Origin: Mycobacterium sp. 1081908.1
Lineage (GTDB): Bacteria > Actinomycetota > Actinomycetes > Mycobacteriales > Mycobacteriaceae
Assembly: GCF_001673535.1 (NCBI RefSeq)
Contig: NZ_LZLY01000085.1
Location: 31,851-95,850 of the forward strand
Reading direction: 5' to 3'
DNA: 64,000 nucleotides
Shown here: positions 18,811-33,748 of the stretch, piece after piece
Position numbering within the stretch: position 1 is the stretch's first letter
How the letters are laid out: the number at the start of each line of letters is the position of its first letter
Position numbers and translations under genes: made by a program
The notes under the pieces: model-generated
What the model saw: the letters and a program-made list of their open reading frames with translations, nothing else
Told to the model about the DNA's origin: nothing
The model's database searches: none

Positions 18811-19338
18811 ATGCCTCATCTCAGCAAGGCGCTGCGCGCCGCGGCGGCCACGGTGGCCGCGGGCAGTTGCGCGATCGCCGGCGCCGCGACGGCGGCCGCG
18901 GACCCCACCAATACCGGTAGCTCGGCGGACATCAACACGCTGGCCGCCACGCTGTCGAAGGGCTACGGCCTCAACAACTGCACCGCCGGAAACCTCGACG
19001 CCGGCGAACTCGCCGTGCTCACCTGCGGGCAGAGCCCCGACCCCAGCGGCCCGGTCCAGGCCAGATACATCCTGTTCAACAACGCCGACAACCTGGCCGG
19101 CTCGTTCAAGACCAGCATCCGCGACGACGTGCTGACCGCCTGTGGGGACGCCGGGCAGTCGCCCACCACCTGGCATCAGGGCAGCAGCAACGCCAACTCC
19201 GGATCGGTGGCGTGCGGGACATACCAGAACGCCGCGGAGATCATCTGGACCACGGACGCCAAAAACGTCCTGAGCCTCATTCGCGGGTCGAACAACGACG
19301 TGCCGGCGCTGTACCAGTGGTGGCGCGCGAACGGCTGA
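18811..19338 (+). CDS. Secreted protein of unknown function, copy 1
   Basis: This encodes 175 residues. A signal peptide (about 1-30, ending AATAAA before DP) predicts export by Sec and cleavage. The mature part has four Cys in similar settings (NNC, LTCGQ, TACGD, VACGT), fitting two disulfides in an extracytoplasmic fold. It ends ALYQWWRANG. There is a clear AGGAGCC ribosome binding site. The next gene is a close paralogue, aligned along the whole length. No enzymatic motif was recognised. Confidence 0.85.
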   Translation: MPHLSKALRAAAATVAAGSCAIAGAATAAADPTNTGSSADINTLAATLSKGYGLNNCTAGNLDAGELAVLTCGQSPDPSGPVQARYILFNNADNLAGSFKTSIRDDVLTACGDAGQSPTTWHQGSSNANSGSVACGTYQNAAEIIWTTDAKNVLSLIRGSNNDVPALYQWWRANG

Positions 19339-19391
19339 CGCCCGAAAGACGCTCGGTTCCTTGGTTTTCCAACGCAACGAAGGAGTTCAGA

Positions 19392-19916
19392 ATGTCCCCT
19401 CTCTCCAAGGCGCTGCGGGCGGCGTCGGCCGTGGCGCTGATGGGCGGCTCGATCATCGCCGGCACCGCCACGGCGGCCGCGGATCCCGGCACGGGTAACT
19501 CGGCGGACATCAACACGCTGGCCGCCAATCTGTCGAAGGGCTACGGCCTCAACAACTGCCAGCCGGCCCAGCTGTCCGGCCCGATCCTGGCCGAGCTCGA
19601 CTGCGGGCAAAGCCCCGACCCCAACGGCCCGGCCGCCGGCGTCTACCAGCTCTTCGCCAACGGCAGCGACCTGGCCGCCGCGTTCACCGGCGGCATCAAC
19701 GGGGTGTCGCTGAGCCCCTGCGGGGACAACGGCCAATCGCCGGGCACCTGGCACACGGGCAGTACCGGCGCGACGGCCGGACAGGTGGCGTGCGGAACCT
19801 ACAAGAGCGCCGCGGTCATCACCTGGACCACCGACGCCAAGAACGTGTTGAGCCACATCCGCGCGTCCAACACCGACGTCAACGCGCTCTACCAGTGGTG
19901 GCGCACCAACGGCTGA
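19392..19916 (+). CDS. Secreted protein of unknown function, copy 2 (tandem paralogue)
   Basis: This encodes 174 residues and is paralogous to the preceding gene, with nearly identical blocks (SADINTLAA, LSKGYGLNNC, CGQSPDP, WTTDAKNVLS, ALYQWWR). It has a signal peptide ending TATAAA before DP and the same four Cys. The ATG at 19392 is fixed by a GAAGGAG site; the longer frame upstream runs inside copy 1. It probably shares copy 1's promoter, with 53 bp between them. Divergence is greatest in the middle (residues 55-115), suggesting relaxed or diversified function after duplication. Confidence 0.85.
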   Translation: MSPLSKALRAASAVALMGGSIIAGTATAAADPGTGNSADINTLAANLSKGYGLNNCQPAQLSGPILAELDCGQSPDPNGPAAGVYQLFANGSDLAAAFTGGINGVSLSPCGDNGQSPGTWHTGSTGATAGQVACGTYKSAAVITWTTDAKNVLSHIRASNTDVNALYQWWRTNG

Positions 19917-19920
19917 GGAT

Positions 19921-21629
<1,709 letters not shown>

Positions 21630-21633
<4 letters not shown>

Positions 21634-22637
21634 GACCGGGCCCCGACCGGGCTCAGCTCGGCGACGATCTGTTCGGCGGTCCACGGCGCCAGCAGGAACC
21701 CCGACCGGCCGTGGCCCGCCGCGACCAGGGTTCGCTCGTCCACGCGTCGCACGAGGGGCAGGTTGTCGGGCGTCATCGGACGCAGCCCGGCCGCGCACTC
21801 GGCCAGCTCGTACTCGCCGAGCGCCGGCAGCACCGCGCACGCGTCGTCGAGCAGATCACGCACCCCCGACACCACCGGCGCCGTGTCGCGTCCGTGCTCG
21901 TACTGGGTGGCGCCGACGACCACCCCGTCCGGGCGCGGCACCAGGTACACCTGCCGCCCGTGCACCCGTGCGCGAATCACCCTCTGCGGCAACGGCATAC
22001 ATCCCTTCCGCCAGCGCAGCCGCAGCACCTCGCCCTTCACCGGCCGCACCGGCAGGCCCGGCACCAGGGCCGGCGCGTCGACGCCGTTGGCGACCACCAC
22101 CGCGTCGGCCTGAACCCGGGCGAGGTCGCTCACCGGCCCCGCCCACCGGACCCCGAGGCGTTCGCAGTCCCGGCCCAGCGCGTCGAGCACCGCGCGGTTG
22201 TCCACCGCCAGCTCTGTGGGCGCCCGAAACCCGTGCCGGATGCCTTGCGCCAGCAGCGGTTCCACGTCGCGGGCGGCCGGCTCCCACACCACCGGATGGC
22301 CTTGCCCGGACAACCAGTCGGCGACGGTGCGCAGGTCCGCGACGTCGGCGCGGTCGACGGCCACCACCAGCGACTCGCGGGCGGTGATCACCTCCGGCGG
22401 CCAGCCGTCGGTGAAGCCGCCCTCGCGCCACAGCCGCAGCGACTCCAGGCCCAGCCGCAGCAACCGCTCCTCGCCGGGCCAACCCTCGCTGTGCGGGGCG
22501 AGCATGCCGCCCGCCACCCATGACGCGCCCGGCTCGCCGCTGCGATGCACCACCACCGACCAGCCGGCCCGCGCCGCGCGGCGCGCCACCGACAGCCCGA
22601 TGACGCCGCCGCCGACAACGGCCAGTGAGTCCGGCAT
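21630..22637 (-). CDS. thiO: Glycine oxidase ThiO
   Basis: This 335-residue FAD enzyme oxidises glycine to the imine used in thiazole synthesis. The N-terminal Rossmann motif GGGVIGLSVARRAARAG is clear, with a DAO-family core and a C-terminal VAAGHGRSGFLLAPWTAEQI segment that contacts FAD. It is the first gene behind a TPP riboswitch. Its stop overlaps thiS. Confidence 0.94.
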
Positions 22638-22644
22638 CCTTTGC

Positions 22645-22728
22645 TCCCTTCGCCGGCATGACCCGGATCAGGTGTGACGGTAAGGGCGTGCGCGCCCACT
22701 CTCAGTCCCCGGCCGCTGGGACTCCCGT
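22645..22728 (-). promoter_or_regulatory. TPP riboswitch upstream of thiO-thiS-thiG
   Basis: Read on the minus strand the thi-box is complete: GGGAGTCC opening, GGGGACTGAGAGTGGG, then ACCTGATCCGGGTCATGCC and GGCGAAGGGA, ending 7 nt before the thiO ATG. This second, independent TPP element places both halves of the thiamine pathway under the same ligand. Confidence 0.95.
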
Positions 22729-22766
22729 GCTCTTCGGACTCCACGCTAGCGCGCTAGCGTCGCGGT

Positions 22767-23438
22767 GTGCACCAACCGTCCACCCGGCTCGCGGCGGCGA
22801 GGCTGTATCTGTGTACCGACGCGCGCCGCGAGCGCGGCGACCTGGCCGAGTTCGTCGATGCCGCCCTGGCCGGTGGGGTCGACATCGTGCAGCTGCGCGA
22901 CAAGGGGTCGGCGGGTGAGGGGTGGTTCGGTCCCCTGGAGGCCCGCGACGAGCTGGCCGCCTGCGAGATCCTCGCCGACGCGGCCCGCCGGCACGGCGCC
23001 CTGTTCGCGGTCAACGACCGCGCCGACATCGCCCGCGCGGCCGGCGCCGACGTGCTGCACCTGGGCCAGGGCGACCTGCCGCCGGCCGTGGCCCGCGACA
23101 TCGTCGGCCCGGAGGTGCTGATCGGCCTGTCCACCCACGACGGCGGCCAGCTGGCCGCCGCCGCCGCGTCGGAGGCTGATTACTTCTGCGTCGGCCCATG
23201 CTGGCCCACCCCGACCAAGCCCGGCCGCGCCGCGCCGGGCCTGGACCTGGTGCGCGAAGCCGCCCGCGTCGGCGGGGACAAGCCATGGTTCGCGATCGGC
23301 GGCATCGACGAACGGCGGCTGCCCGAGGTGCTCGGCGCCGGCGCGCGCCGCGTCGTCGTGGTGCGGGCGATCACCGCGGCGCGGGACCCGCGGGCGGCGG
23401 CCGAAAGGCTCAGGTCGGCGCTTGCAGCAGCGAACTGA
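22767..23438 (+). CDS. thiE: Thiamine-phosphate synthase ThiE
   Basis: This 223-residue TIM barrel joins HMP-PP and thiazole phosphate to give thiamine phosphate. Motifs: [58 protein letters not shown] and WFAIGGID. The GTG start lies just outside the divergent riboswitch; no strong ribosome binding site is seen. Its 3' end overlaps mutT3, which is transcribed in the opposite direction, by 29 bp. Confidence 0.95.
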   Translation: MHQPSTRLAAARLYLCTDARRERGDLAEFVDAALAGGVDIVQLRDKGSAGEGWFGPLEARDELAACEILADAARRHGALFAVNDRADIARAAGADVLHLGQGDLPPAVARDIVGPEVLIGLSTHDGGQLAAAAASEADYFCVGPCWPTPTKPGRAAPGLDLVREAARVGGDKPWFAIGGIDERRLPEVLGAGARRVVVVRAITAARDPRAAAERLRSALAAAN

Positions 23439-24042
23439 TCCGGAGACTCAGCTGCGAGGGCTCCTCGTCGGCGTCACCCGGCATGCACCACACGAAAACC
23501 CCGGCCTCGACCTCGAGCGTGCGCGGCAGGTGGTGCCGGCGTTCGTCGCCGTGGTCCAGCGGCAACAGCGCCGGCGCGGTGCGCAGCCGCTGCCAGCTGG
23601 CCGCGAAGCCGGGGTGCAGCGGCAGGTCGGCCACCTCGCTCTCGGCGACCCAGCGCATCTCGGCGCTTTCCCGGTTGGGCACGGTGTCCAGCAACTCGGC
23701 CGCGTCGGCGACGACGGTGGTGTAGGTCCAGCGGGTGCCGGCGAGCCCGGACACCTCGGCGGTGACGACCGTGGCGCGCACGGCGACCCGCTCGGCCGCC
23801 AGCCCGGCCTCCTCGTGGGCTTCGCGGACCGCGGTTTGCTCCGGCGTCTCGTGGCTGTCCCGCGCGCCGCCCGGCAGCCCCCACGTCCCGCCCTGGTGGC
23901 TCCACACCGCCCGGTGCTGCAACAGGACCGCGGGCGTGCCGTCGGGCCGCGGCGCGCGCAACAGCAAGCCCGCCGCGCCGAAGCGGCCCCAGTAGTGGGC
24001 GCCACCCTCGGATACCACCCATCCGTCGCCGTCGCCGTGCAC
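23410..24042 (-). CDS. mutT3: Nudix hydrolase MutT3
   Basis: This encodes 210 residues. The Nudix box GX5EX7REUXEEXGU is intact (from [12 protein letters not shown] to REAHEEAGL, about residues 58-81). M. tuberculosis MutT3 (Rv0413) occupies the same place between thiE and the glnX operon and is described as an 8-oxo-dGTP or nucleotide hydrolase. The C-terminal third (about 140-210) is family-specific. It overlaps the 3' end of thiE tail-to-tail. Confidence 0.92.
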   Translation of the reverse strand: MHGDGDGWVVSEGGAHYWGRFGAAGLLLRAPRPDGTPAVLLQHRAVWSHQGGTWGLPGGARDSHETPEQTAVREAHEEAGLAAERVAVRATVVTAEVSGLAGTRWTYTTVVADAAELLDTVPNRESAEMRWVAESEVADLPLHPGFAASWQRLRTAPALLPLDHGDERRHHLPRTLEVEAGVFVWCMPGDADEEPSQLSLRISSLLQAPT

Positions 24043-24164
24043 GAGATCAGGATATGCAGGCGACCCCGCCGGTCAATTGACTCGCCTCCCCCCATCCGCG
24101 CGAACATTCTCTTAGAATTCGCTTATCCGGGTTCGTGGGCCGAAAGTATGAGGGCTGATCTGAC

Positions 24165-28698
<4,534 letters not shown>

Positions 28699-28720
28699 GG
28701 CTGCGTCGCGCTTTCGCGTC

Positions 28721-28904
28721 GCGTGTGAATCCTGGACTTCGCGTGTGAATCCTGGGCTTTGCGTGTGAATCCTGGGCGGGAAAATCGCCCAGCTCCCGCC
28801 ACCGGCTCACACTGAAAGCCTCAGGCGCACACTCAAAGCCGTGAGCTCACACTCAAAGCCGCGGGCTCACGGTCGACGAGTCAGACCCCAGGCCAACCGC
28901 GTCA
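28721..28904. repeat. Palindromic element A: three left and several right 20-bp units plus gene-end remnant
   Basis: Three tandem 20-bp units beginning GCGTGTGAATCCTGG lie at 28721, 28741 and 28761. A hairpin core follows (TGGGCG at 28773-28778 pairs with CGCCCA at 28786-28791). Then come 20-bp-spaced units containing CACACTCAAAGCC or close variants, which are roughly the left units read on the other strand. Bases 28881-28904 nearly repeat the last 24 bp of the downstream DUF559 gene. No coding signal is present. Confidence 0.85.
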
Positions 28905-28930
28905 GCGCACATCCGACGGCCGATGAATTC

Positions 28931-29030
28931 GCGTGTGAAGCCTGGGCTTTGGGTGTGAATGCTGGGCGGCGAAATCGGGCAGATCCCACCGCTCGCTCAC
29001 ACTCAAAGCCATGGGCTCACTCTCAACGGG
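28931..29030. repeat. Palindromic element B, adjacent to the 3' end of the DUF559 gene
   Basis: This is a second copy of element A with fewer 20-bp units: left units at 28931 and 28951, the core around 28962-28990 (CTGGGCGGCGAAATC), then right units GCTCACACTCAAAGCC and GGCTCACTCTCAACGGG. It runs directly into the stop codon of the DUF559 gene at 29031. Relative to A the left and core parts are displaced by 190 bp and the right end by 150 bp, a difference of two 20-bp units. Confidence 0.85.
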
Positions 29031-29882
29031 TCAGCCCGCAGGCCAACCGCGTTCGGCCATTGCCACGCGGACGCGGCGCACGATGTTTGCGCGGTGGTCC
29101 TCGGCGACGACTCGCACGATGATCCAGCCCATTCGCTCGAGCGTCTCCAGGCGCTGAATGTCGTGCACGTACCGCCGGCGGTCGGTCTGGTGCTGATCGC
29201 CGTCATATTCAACGCCGACCATGAACTCCTCCCAGCCGACGTCGATGTGCGCGACCGGCATACCGTCGGCGCCGAACACCGGTATCTGGGTCTGCGGCCG
29301 CGGGAATCCGGCGTCGATGAGAAGCAGCCGCAGGTAGCTCTCTCGGGGAGACTGTGCGCCGGCATCGACGAGTTCGAGCGCGGTCTCCAATCGCCGCAGG
29401 CCCGGCGAGCGGGGGTGTCGTCGCGAAACAGCCAGCACGTCCTCGACCTTGAAACCCGTTGCCCGCGCGAGGGCGTCCAACCGGACCACGGCCGAGCGGA
29501 TGGCACCGCGCCGGCCGATGTCGAAGGCGGTCCGTTCGGGAGTGGTGACGGTACGTCCGTCCACGACCTGCGTCTCGCCGTCGGCCAGCGCGTCGCGCCT
29601 CGTCAGCACGCCGTGTGGTGGGCGACTGTTGGCCTGATTCAGCTCGATCGGGACATTATCGGGAATCCACTTGGCTCCGTGCACGGCCGCGGCGGCCGCT
29701 CCCACGATCGTCGCCTTCCCTCCCGACCACAGCCATGCGGCGGCGGTGCGCAACTCGAGGGACGGCTCTACGTCCTTCGGCAGGTAGACGTTCGGAAAGA
29801 CCGCGCGATAGCGCGTTCGCAGTTGATGCCGGCTCAGCGCTCCAGATGCCACGGCCACGCTGCCGATGAATGGTTCCCTCAT
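29031..29882 (-). CDS. AbiEi-like N-terminus with DUF559 (Vsr-like endonuclease fold) protein
   Basis: This encodes 283 residues. The N-terminal 120 or so resemble the winged-helix and linker of AbiEi-type antitoxins (LSRHQLRTRY, later TTPERTAFDIGRR). The C-terminal 110 are a DUF559 nuclease-like domain: SPRES at 178-182, then a PD-(D/E)xK-like set with D214, E225-x-D227, H231, D241 and a late Arg257. No signal peptide. Many actinobacterial genomes carry several such genes of unknown role. Here the gene is bracketed by three copies of a palindromic element, two after its stop and one before its start. Whether it cuts DNA, represses transcription or moves is not known. Confidence 0.8.
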   Translation of the reverse strand: MREPFIGSVAVASGALSRHQLRTRYRAVFPNVYLPKDVEPSLELRTAAAWLWSGGKATIVGAAAAAVHGAKWIPDNVPIELNQANSRPPHGVLTRRDALADGETQVVDGRTVTTPERTAFDIGRRGAIRSAVVRLDALARATGFKVEDVLAVSRRHPRSPGLRRLETALELVDAGAQSPRESYLRLLLIDAGFPRPQTQIPVFGADGMPVAHIDVGWEEFMVGVEYDGDQHQTDRRRYVHDIQRLETLERMGWIIVRVVAEDHRANIVRRVRVAMAERGWPAG

Positions 29883-29940
29883 GCGGCGGACAATCGCACA
29901 GTATCCGCGGTCCACGCCGACATCTATCCACAGCAGGCAG

Positions 29941-30061
29941 GCGGGTGTGCGCTCACGGCTTTGCGGGTGAACCGGTGGCGGGATCTTGGCGATTTCCTCG
30001 CCCGGGACACACACTCAAGACCCTCAGTGCCCACTCAAAACCACAGGCGCACGCACAGCCC
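29941..30061. repeat. Palindromic element C, upstream of the DUF559 gene, core inverted relative to A and B
   Basis: A unit GGCTTTGCGGGTGAACC lies left of a core (GGTGGCGGGATCTTGGCGAT, 29973-29992) that matches the reverse complement of the element A core. To the right are 20-bp-spaced degenerate units (ACACACTCAAGACC, CCCACTCAAAACC, GCACGCACAGCCC). It lies between the DUF559 start and the DUF1800 start, in the position of a shared divergent promoter. Confidence 0.8.
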
Positions 30062-30091
30062 AGACATAGGTTCGTACCGCACAGTTATGAC

Positions 30092-31408
30092 ATGCCGGGG
30101 CAGTCCACGCGGTGGATCAGCACGGCCCGCGCGCTGCGTCGGGCCGGGTTCGGCGTGACGGGCGCCGAGGTCGACGCGGTCGCGGCCCGGGACTGGCCGC
30201 AATACGTCGACGCCATCCTGGCCGCCGACCCCGACGCGGACCCGGGCGCCGCCGCCACCCCGATGCCCACCCTGGAGGCGACGCGCCCGCCCGGCAAGGG
30301 CGCGCCGCAGGCGGCCCGCAAGCAGTACAACGCCGCGATGTCCGAGCAGCAGCGCGCGCTGTCGGATTGGTGGCTGAGCCGCATGGTCGGCGTCGGCCAG
30401 CCGATCCACGAGAAGCTGACCCTGTTGTGGCACAACCACTTCGCCACTTCCGCGCAGAAGGTTCGGGTGGCCGCGTACCTGGCCGCGCAGAATCAGAAGC
30501 TGCGCACCGGGGCGCTGGGCGATTTCCGCTCGCTGGCCTACGCGATGCTGACCGACGCCGCGATGCTGCGCTGGCTCGACGGGCAGACCAACACCGCCAA
30601 GGCCCCCAACGAAAACCTGGCCCGCGAATTCATGGAGCTGTTCGCGCTGGGACACGGCAACGGCTACACCGAGGACGACGTGCGGGCCGGCGCGAGGGCG
30701 CTGACGGGCTGGGTGATCGGCGCCGACGGCCAAACCGCGGTGGTGCCCAAACGCCATGACCCGACGGCCAAGACGCTCTTCGGGTCGACCGGCAACTTCG
30801 ACGCCGCGGCGTTCTGCGACGCCGTGCTTGCCCAGCCCGAGTCGGCGCAGTACGTCGCGCGGAGGCTGTGGCAGCAGCTGGCCTCCGACGACCCGCCGTC
30901 GCCCGGCGCGCTCGACCGCCTCGTCGCCGCGTACGGCCCGGGACGCGACCTGCGGGCGCTGACGCGGGCGATCCTCACGGACGCCGAGTTCACCGGCGGG
31001 CGGGCCACGGTCGTCAACACCCCGGTCGAATGGCTCGTCGGCGTGCTGCGGGCACTGCGCGTGCCCATCGGAAATCCCGCGCAGCGCAAGCTCGCCGACG
31101 CGACGCTGCGCGCGCTGGGACAGCGTCCGTTCTACCCGCCGAGCGTCGGCGGCTGGCCCCGCGGCCCGGTGTGGCTGTCCACCGCCAGCGCGGGGGCGCG
31201 CCTGCGCGCCGCGACGCAGCTGGCGCACGCGGGCGACCTCTCGGCCGTCGAAGGAGCCGCGCCGAACGACCGCATCGACGCGGTCGGCTACCTGATCGGC
31301 GTCGGCGACTGGTCCGCCCGGACGGCCGACGCGCTGGCCCCCCTGGTCCGCACGCCGCCGCAGTTGGTCGCGGCCGCGGTCAACACGCCCGAATACCTGA
31401 CGTCCTGA
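30092..31408 (+). CDS. DUF1800 protein
   Basis: This encodes 438 residues. The family core is clear: LSDWWLSRMV, EKLTLLWHNHFATSAQKV, ENLAREFMELFALGHGNGYTEDDV, ALTGWVIG, and the C-terminal FYPPSVGGWPRGPVWLSTAS. DUF1800 proteins are usually found directly before a DUF1501 protein, as here, often in secretion or surface contexts; the biochemical role is unknown. The ATG at 30092 was chosen because it lies just outside repeat element C; the frame stays open into the repeat and beyond. No signal peptide is seen. Confidence 0.85.
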   Translation: MPGQSTRWISTARALRRAGFGVTGAEVDAVAARDWPQYVDAILAADPDADPGAAATPMPTLEATRPPGKGAPQAARKQYNAAMSEQQRALSDWWLSRMVGVGQPIHEKLTLLWHNHFATSAQKVRVAAYLAAQNQKLRTGALGDFRSLAYAMLTDAAMLRWLDGQTNTAKAPNENLAREFMELFALGHGNGYTEDDVRAGARALTGWVIGADGQTAVVPKRHDPTAKTLFGSTGNFDAAAFCDAVLAQPESAQYVARRLWQQLASDDPPSPGALDRLVAAYGPGRDLRALTRAILTDAEFTGGRATVVNTPVEWLVGVLRALRVPIGNPAQRKLADATLRALGQRPFYPPSVGGWPRGPVWLSTASAGARLRAATQLAHAGDLSAVEGAAPNDRIDAVGYLIGVGDWSARTADALAPLVRTPPQLVAAAVNTPEYLTS

Positions 31409-32605
31409 GTGAGACCGAGCATGCCCGAGATCAATCGCCGCAAATTCCTGATCGCCAGCGCGGGCGTCGGCGCGGCCGGCCTGCTCTCGACGGCCGTCGC
31501 GGTCGAATGGCCCGACCTGATGCGCGCGGCCCGGGACCGGCCGCTGCCCGAGGGCGCCGGCGTGCTGGTGCTCGTCACGTTGTACGGCGGCAACGACGGC
31601 GTCAACACCCTGATCCCGTACGGCGACAACGCCTACCACGACGCCCGACCCGAGCTTGCCTACGCCCCGGGCGACGTGATCCACCTCGACGAGCGGCTCG
31701 GGCTCAACCCGGCGATGAAGGGGCTCGCGCAACTGTGGGGCCGGCGTCAACTCGCCATCGTGCGCGGCGTCGGCTACCCCAAGCCGGACCACAGCCACTT
31801 CCGGTCCATGGACATCTGGCAGACGGCGTCGCCGGCCGAGCCGGTCGCAACCGGCTGGATCGGCCGCTGGCTCGACGCCACCGGGGACGACCCGCTGCGC
31901 GCGGTCAACGTCGGGCCCGTCCTGCCGCCGCTGGCGGTCGGCGAAAAGTGCACGGCGGCGGCGCTTTCGCCGGGCGGGGCGCCGGATAAGGCCCAGCAAT
32001 TCGACGGCATCATGGGCGCGCTGGGCGCCGACGACCCGAACGACACCCCGGCGATGGCCGCGGTGCGCAAGGCCTACCGCGCCGCACGGACCGCCAACGG
32101 CGCGTTCGACTCGATCAAACCCGTCGCCAAGGGCCATAATTCGCTGGCCGCGCAGCTGGGCGTAGTCGCCGCCGCGGTACGGGCCCGCGTCCCGACGCGC
32201 GTCTACACGGTGCAGTTGGGCGGATTCGACACCCACGCCGACGAACGCGAAACCCAGCAGCGCCTGCTCGGAACGTTCGACGAGGCCGTCACGTCGTTCC
32301 TGCAGCAGGTGGGCGATCCGAACGTGGTCGTGATGGCGTATTCCGAGTTCGGGCGCCGCGTGCGCGCGAACGCCTCGCAAGGCACCGACCACGGCACCGC
32401 CGGCCCCGTCTTCGTCGCCGGCGCGCCGGTCAAGGGCGGGTTTTACGGCGAGGAACCCAGCCTCACCGACCTCGACAACGGGGACCTGAAGTACACCACC
32501 GACTTTCGCGACGTCTACCACGAGCTGCTGACCCGGACCGTGGCGGCCGATCCCACCCCGTCGGTCGGGCCGGGACGAAACAGCCTGGGCTTCCTAACCG
32601 CTTAG
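31409..32605 (+). CDS. DUF1501 protein with Tat signal
   Basis: This encodes up to 398 residues. The N-terminus [18 protein letters not shown] is a twin-arginine export signal, so the product is probably folded in the cytoplasm and exported. The core resembles alkaline-phosphatase/sulfatase-like folds ([59 protein letters not shown]). The GTG at 31409 directly follows the DUF1800 stop; an ATG four codons later is equally possible. It overlaps the 3' end of ackA (opposite strand) by 12 bp. Its pairing with DUF1800 implies a joint function. Confidence 0.85.
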   Translation: MRPSMPEINRRKFLIASAGVGAAGLLSTAVAVEWPDLMRAARDRPLPEGAGVLVLVTLYGGNDGVNTLIPYGDNAYHDARPELAYAPGDVIHLDERLGLNPAMKGLAQLWGRRQLAIVRGVGYPKPDHSHFRSMDIWQTASPAEPVATGWIGRWLDATGDDPLRAVNVGPVLPPLAVGEKCTAAALSPGGAPDKAQQFDGIMGALGADDPNDTPAMAAVRKAYRAARTANGAFDSIKPVAKGHNSLAAQLGVVAAAVRARVPTRVYTVQLGGFDTHADERETQQRLLGTFDEAVTSFLQQVGDPNVVVMAYSEFGRRVRANASQGTDHGTAGPVFVAGAPVKGGFYGEEPSLTDLDNGDLKYTTDFRDVYHELLTRTVAADPTPSVGPGRNSLGFLTA

Positions 32606-33748
32606 CGCGCGCACGCAGTCGCGGGCGATGGCCAGTTCTTCGTTGGTCGGTATCACCAGCACGGCGATCGGCGACGATTCGGCGGAGATCTGCCGCGCGC
32701 CCCGCCCGCCGCTGAGGTTGCGGCGCTCGTCGAGCACGACGCCCAGCTCCTCCAGGCCCGCCACCGCGTCGCGGCGCACCGCCGGGTCGTTCTCGCCGAT
32801 CCCGGCGGTGAAGCTGATGACGTCGGTGTGCCCCAGCACCGCCAGGTAGGCGCCGATGTACTTGCGCAGCCGGTGAATGAACACGCTGTAGGCCAATTGC
32901 GCGGCGCCGTCGCCGGATTCGATCATGGCCCGCAGGCGCCGGAAGTCGCGCTCGCCGGCCAGGCCGAGCACCCCGGACCTTTGATTGAGCATCTCCTCGA
33001 CGTCGTCGACGCCCATCTGGGCCCGGTGCCACAGGTAGCTGACGATGCTGGGGTCGATGTCGCCGCTGCGGGTGCCCATCACCAGACCCTCCAGCGGCGT
33101 CAGGCCCATGGACGTGTCGATCGGCCGGGTGCCGGCGATCGCGGACGCCGAGCAGCCGTTGCCCAGGTGCAGCACAATCTGTTTCAGGCCGCCGAGGGGG
33201 CGATCGAGGAAGGCGGCGGCCCGTTCGCTGACGTAACGGTGCGACGTGCCGTGAAACCCGTAGCGGCGGATCTGCCACCGCTCGGCCACCTCACGGTCGA
33301 TCGCGTAGGTCGCCGCGGCGGGCGGCATGTCGTGGAAGAACGCCGTGTCGAAGACGGCCACGTGGGGGAAGTCTCCCAGCAGCTTGCGCGCCACCTCGAT
33401 GCCCTTGAGCGCGGGCGGATTGTGCAGGGGGGCCAATTCGGACAGCTTGCCCAGCGCGGCGACCCGCGCGTCGTCCATCACCGTGGGCCGGTAGAACTCG
33501 TTGCCGCCGTGCACCACCCGGTGCCCCACCGCCGTCAGCCCACAGGTCCGCAGGTCGATGCCGTCGGATGCCAACGTGTCGAAGGCGCGCTGCAGCGCGG
33601 CCTCGTGATCGCTGACCCCCGACCCGTCCTCGCCGATCCGCTCGATGTGGCCCGACGCCCGCGCCTCGCCCGAATCCGGGTCGACCAGTTGATATTTCAA
33701 CGACGACGAGCCGGAGTTGATCACCAGCACGAGGCGGTTATCGGCCAT
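32594..33748 (-). CDS. ackA: Acetate kinase AckA
   Basis: This 384-residue ASKHA-fold enzyme interconverts acetate plus ATP and acetyl phosphate. Motifs: [45 protein letters not shown] and FTAGIGEND. It is the last gene of fgd1-pta-ackA, its start lying 11 bp inside pta. It corresponds to Rv0409. Confidence 0.97.
   Translation of the reverse strand: MADNRLVLVINSGSSSLKYQLVDPDSGEARASGHIERIGEDGSGVSDHEAALQRAFDTLASDGIDLRTCGLTAVGHRVVHGGNEFYRPTVMDDARVAALGKLSELAPLHNPPALKGIEVARKLLGDFPHVAVFDTAFFHDMPPAAATYAIDREVAERWQIRRYGFHGTSHRYVSERAAAFLDRPLGGLKQIVLHLGNGCSASAIAGTRPIDTSMGLTPLEGLVMGTRSGDIDPSIVSYLWHRAQMGVDDVEEMLNQRSGVLGLAGERDFRRLRAMIESGDGAAQLAYSVFIHRLRKYIGAYLAVLGHTDVISFTAGIGENDPAVRRDAVAGLEELGVVLDERRNLSGGRGARQISAESSPIAVLVIPTNEELAIARDCVRALSG

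Noticed and set aside
28721..28880. CRISPR array
   Set aside because: Units are contiguous 20-bp repeats with no unique spacers, they occur in both orientations, and no cas genes are nearby.
28699..30091. Classical insertion sequence around the DUF559 gene
   Set aside because: The protein lacks transposase motifs (DDE, serine or tyrosine recombinase) and no target-site duplication could be seen; the palindromes are internal repeats and not simple terminal repeats.
30035..32521. Very long open frame (about 828 codons) on the minus strand opposite DUF1800/DUF1501
   Set aside because: It runs antisense to two genes with clear family motifs and gives Arg/Gly/Ala-rich sequence without domains, as expected for a shadow frame in GC-rich DNA.
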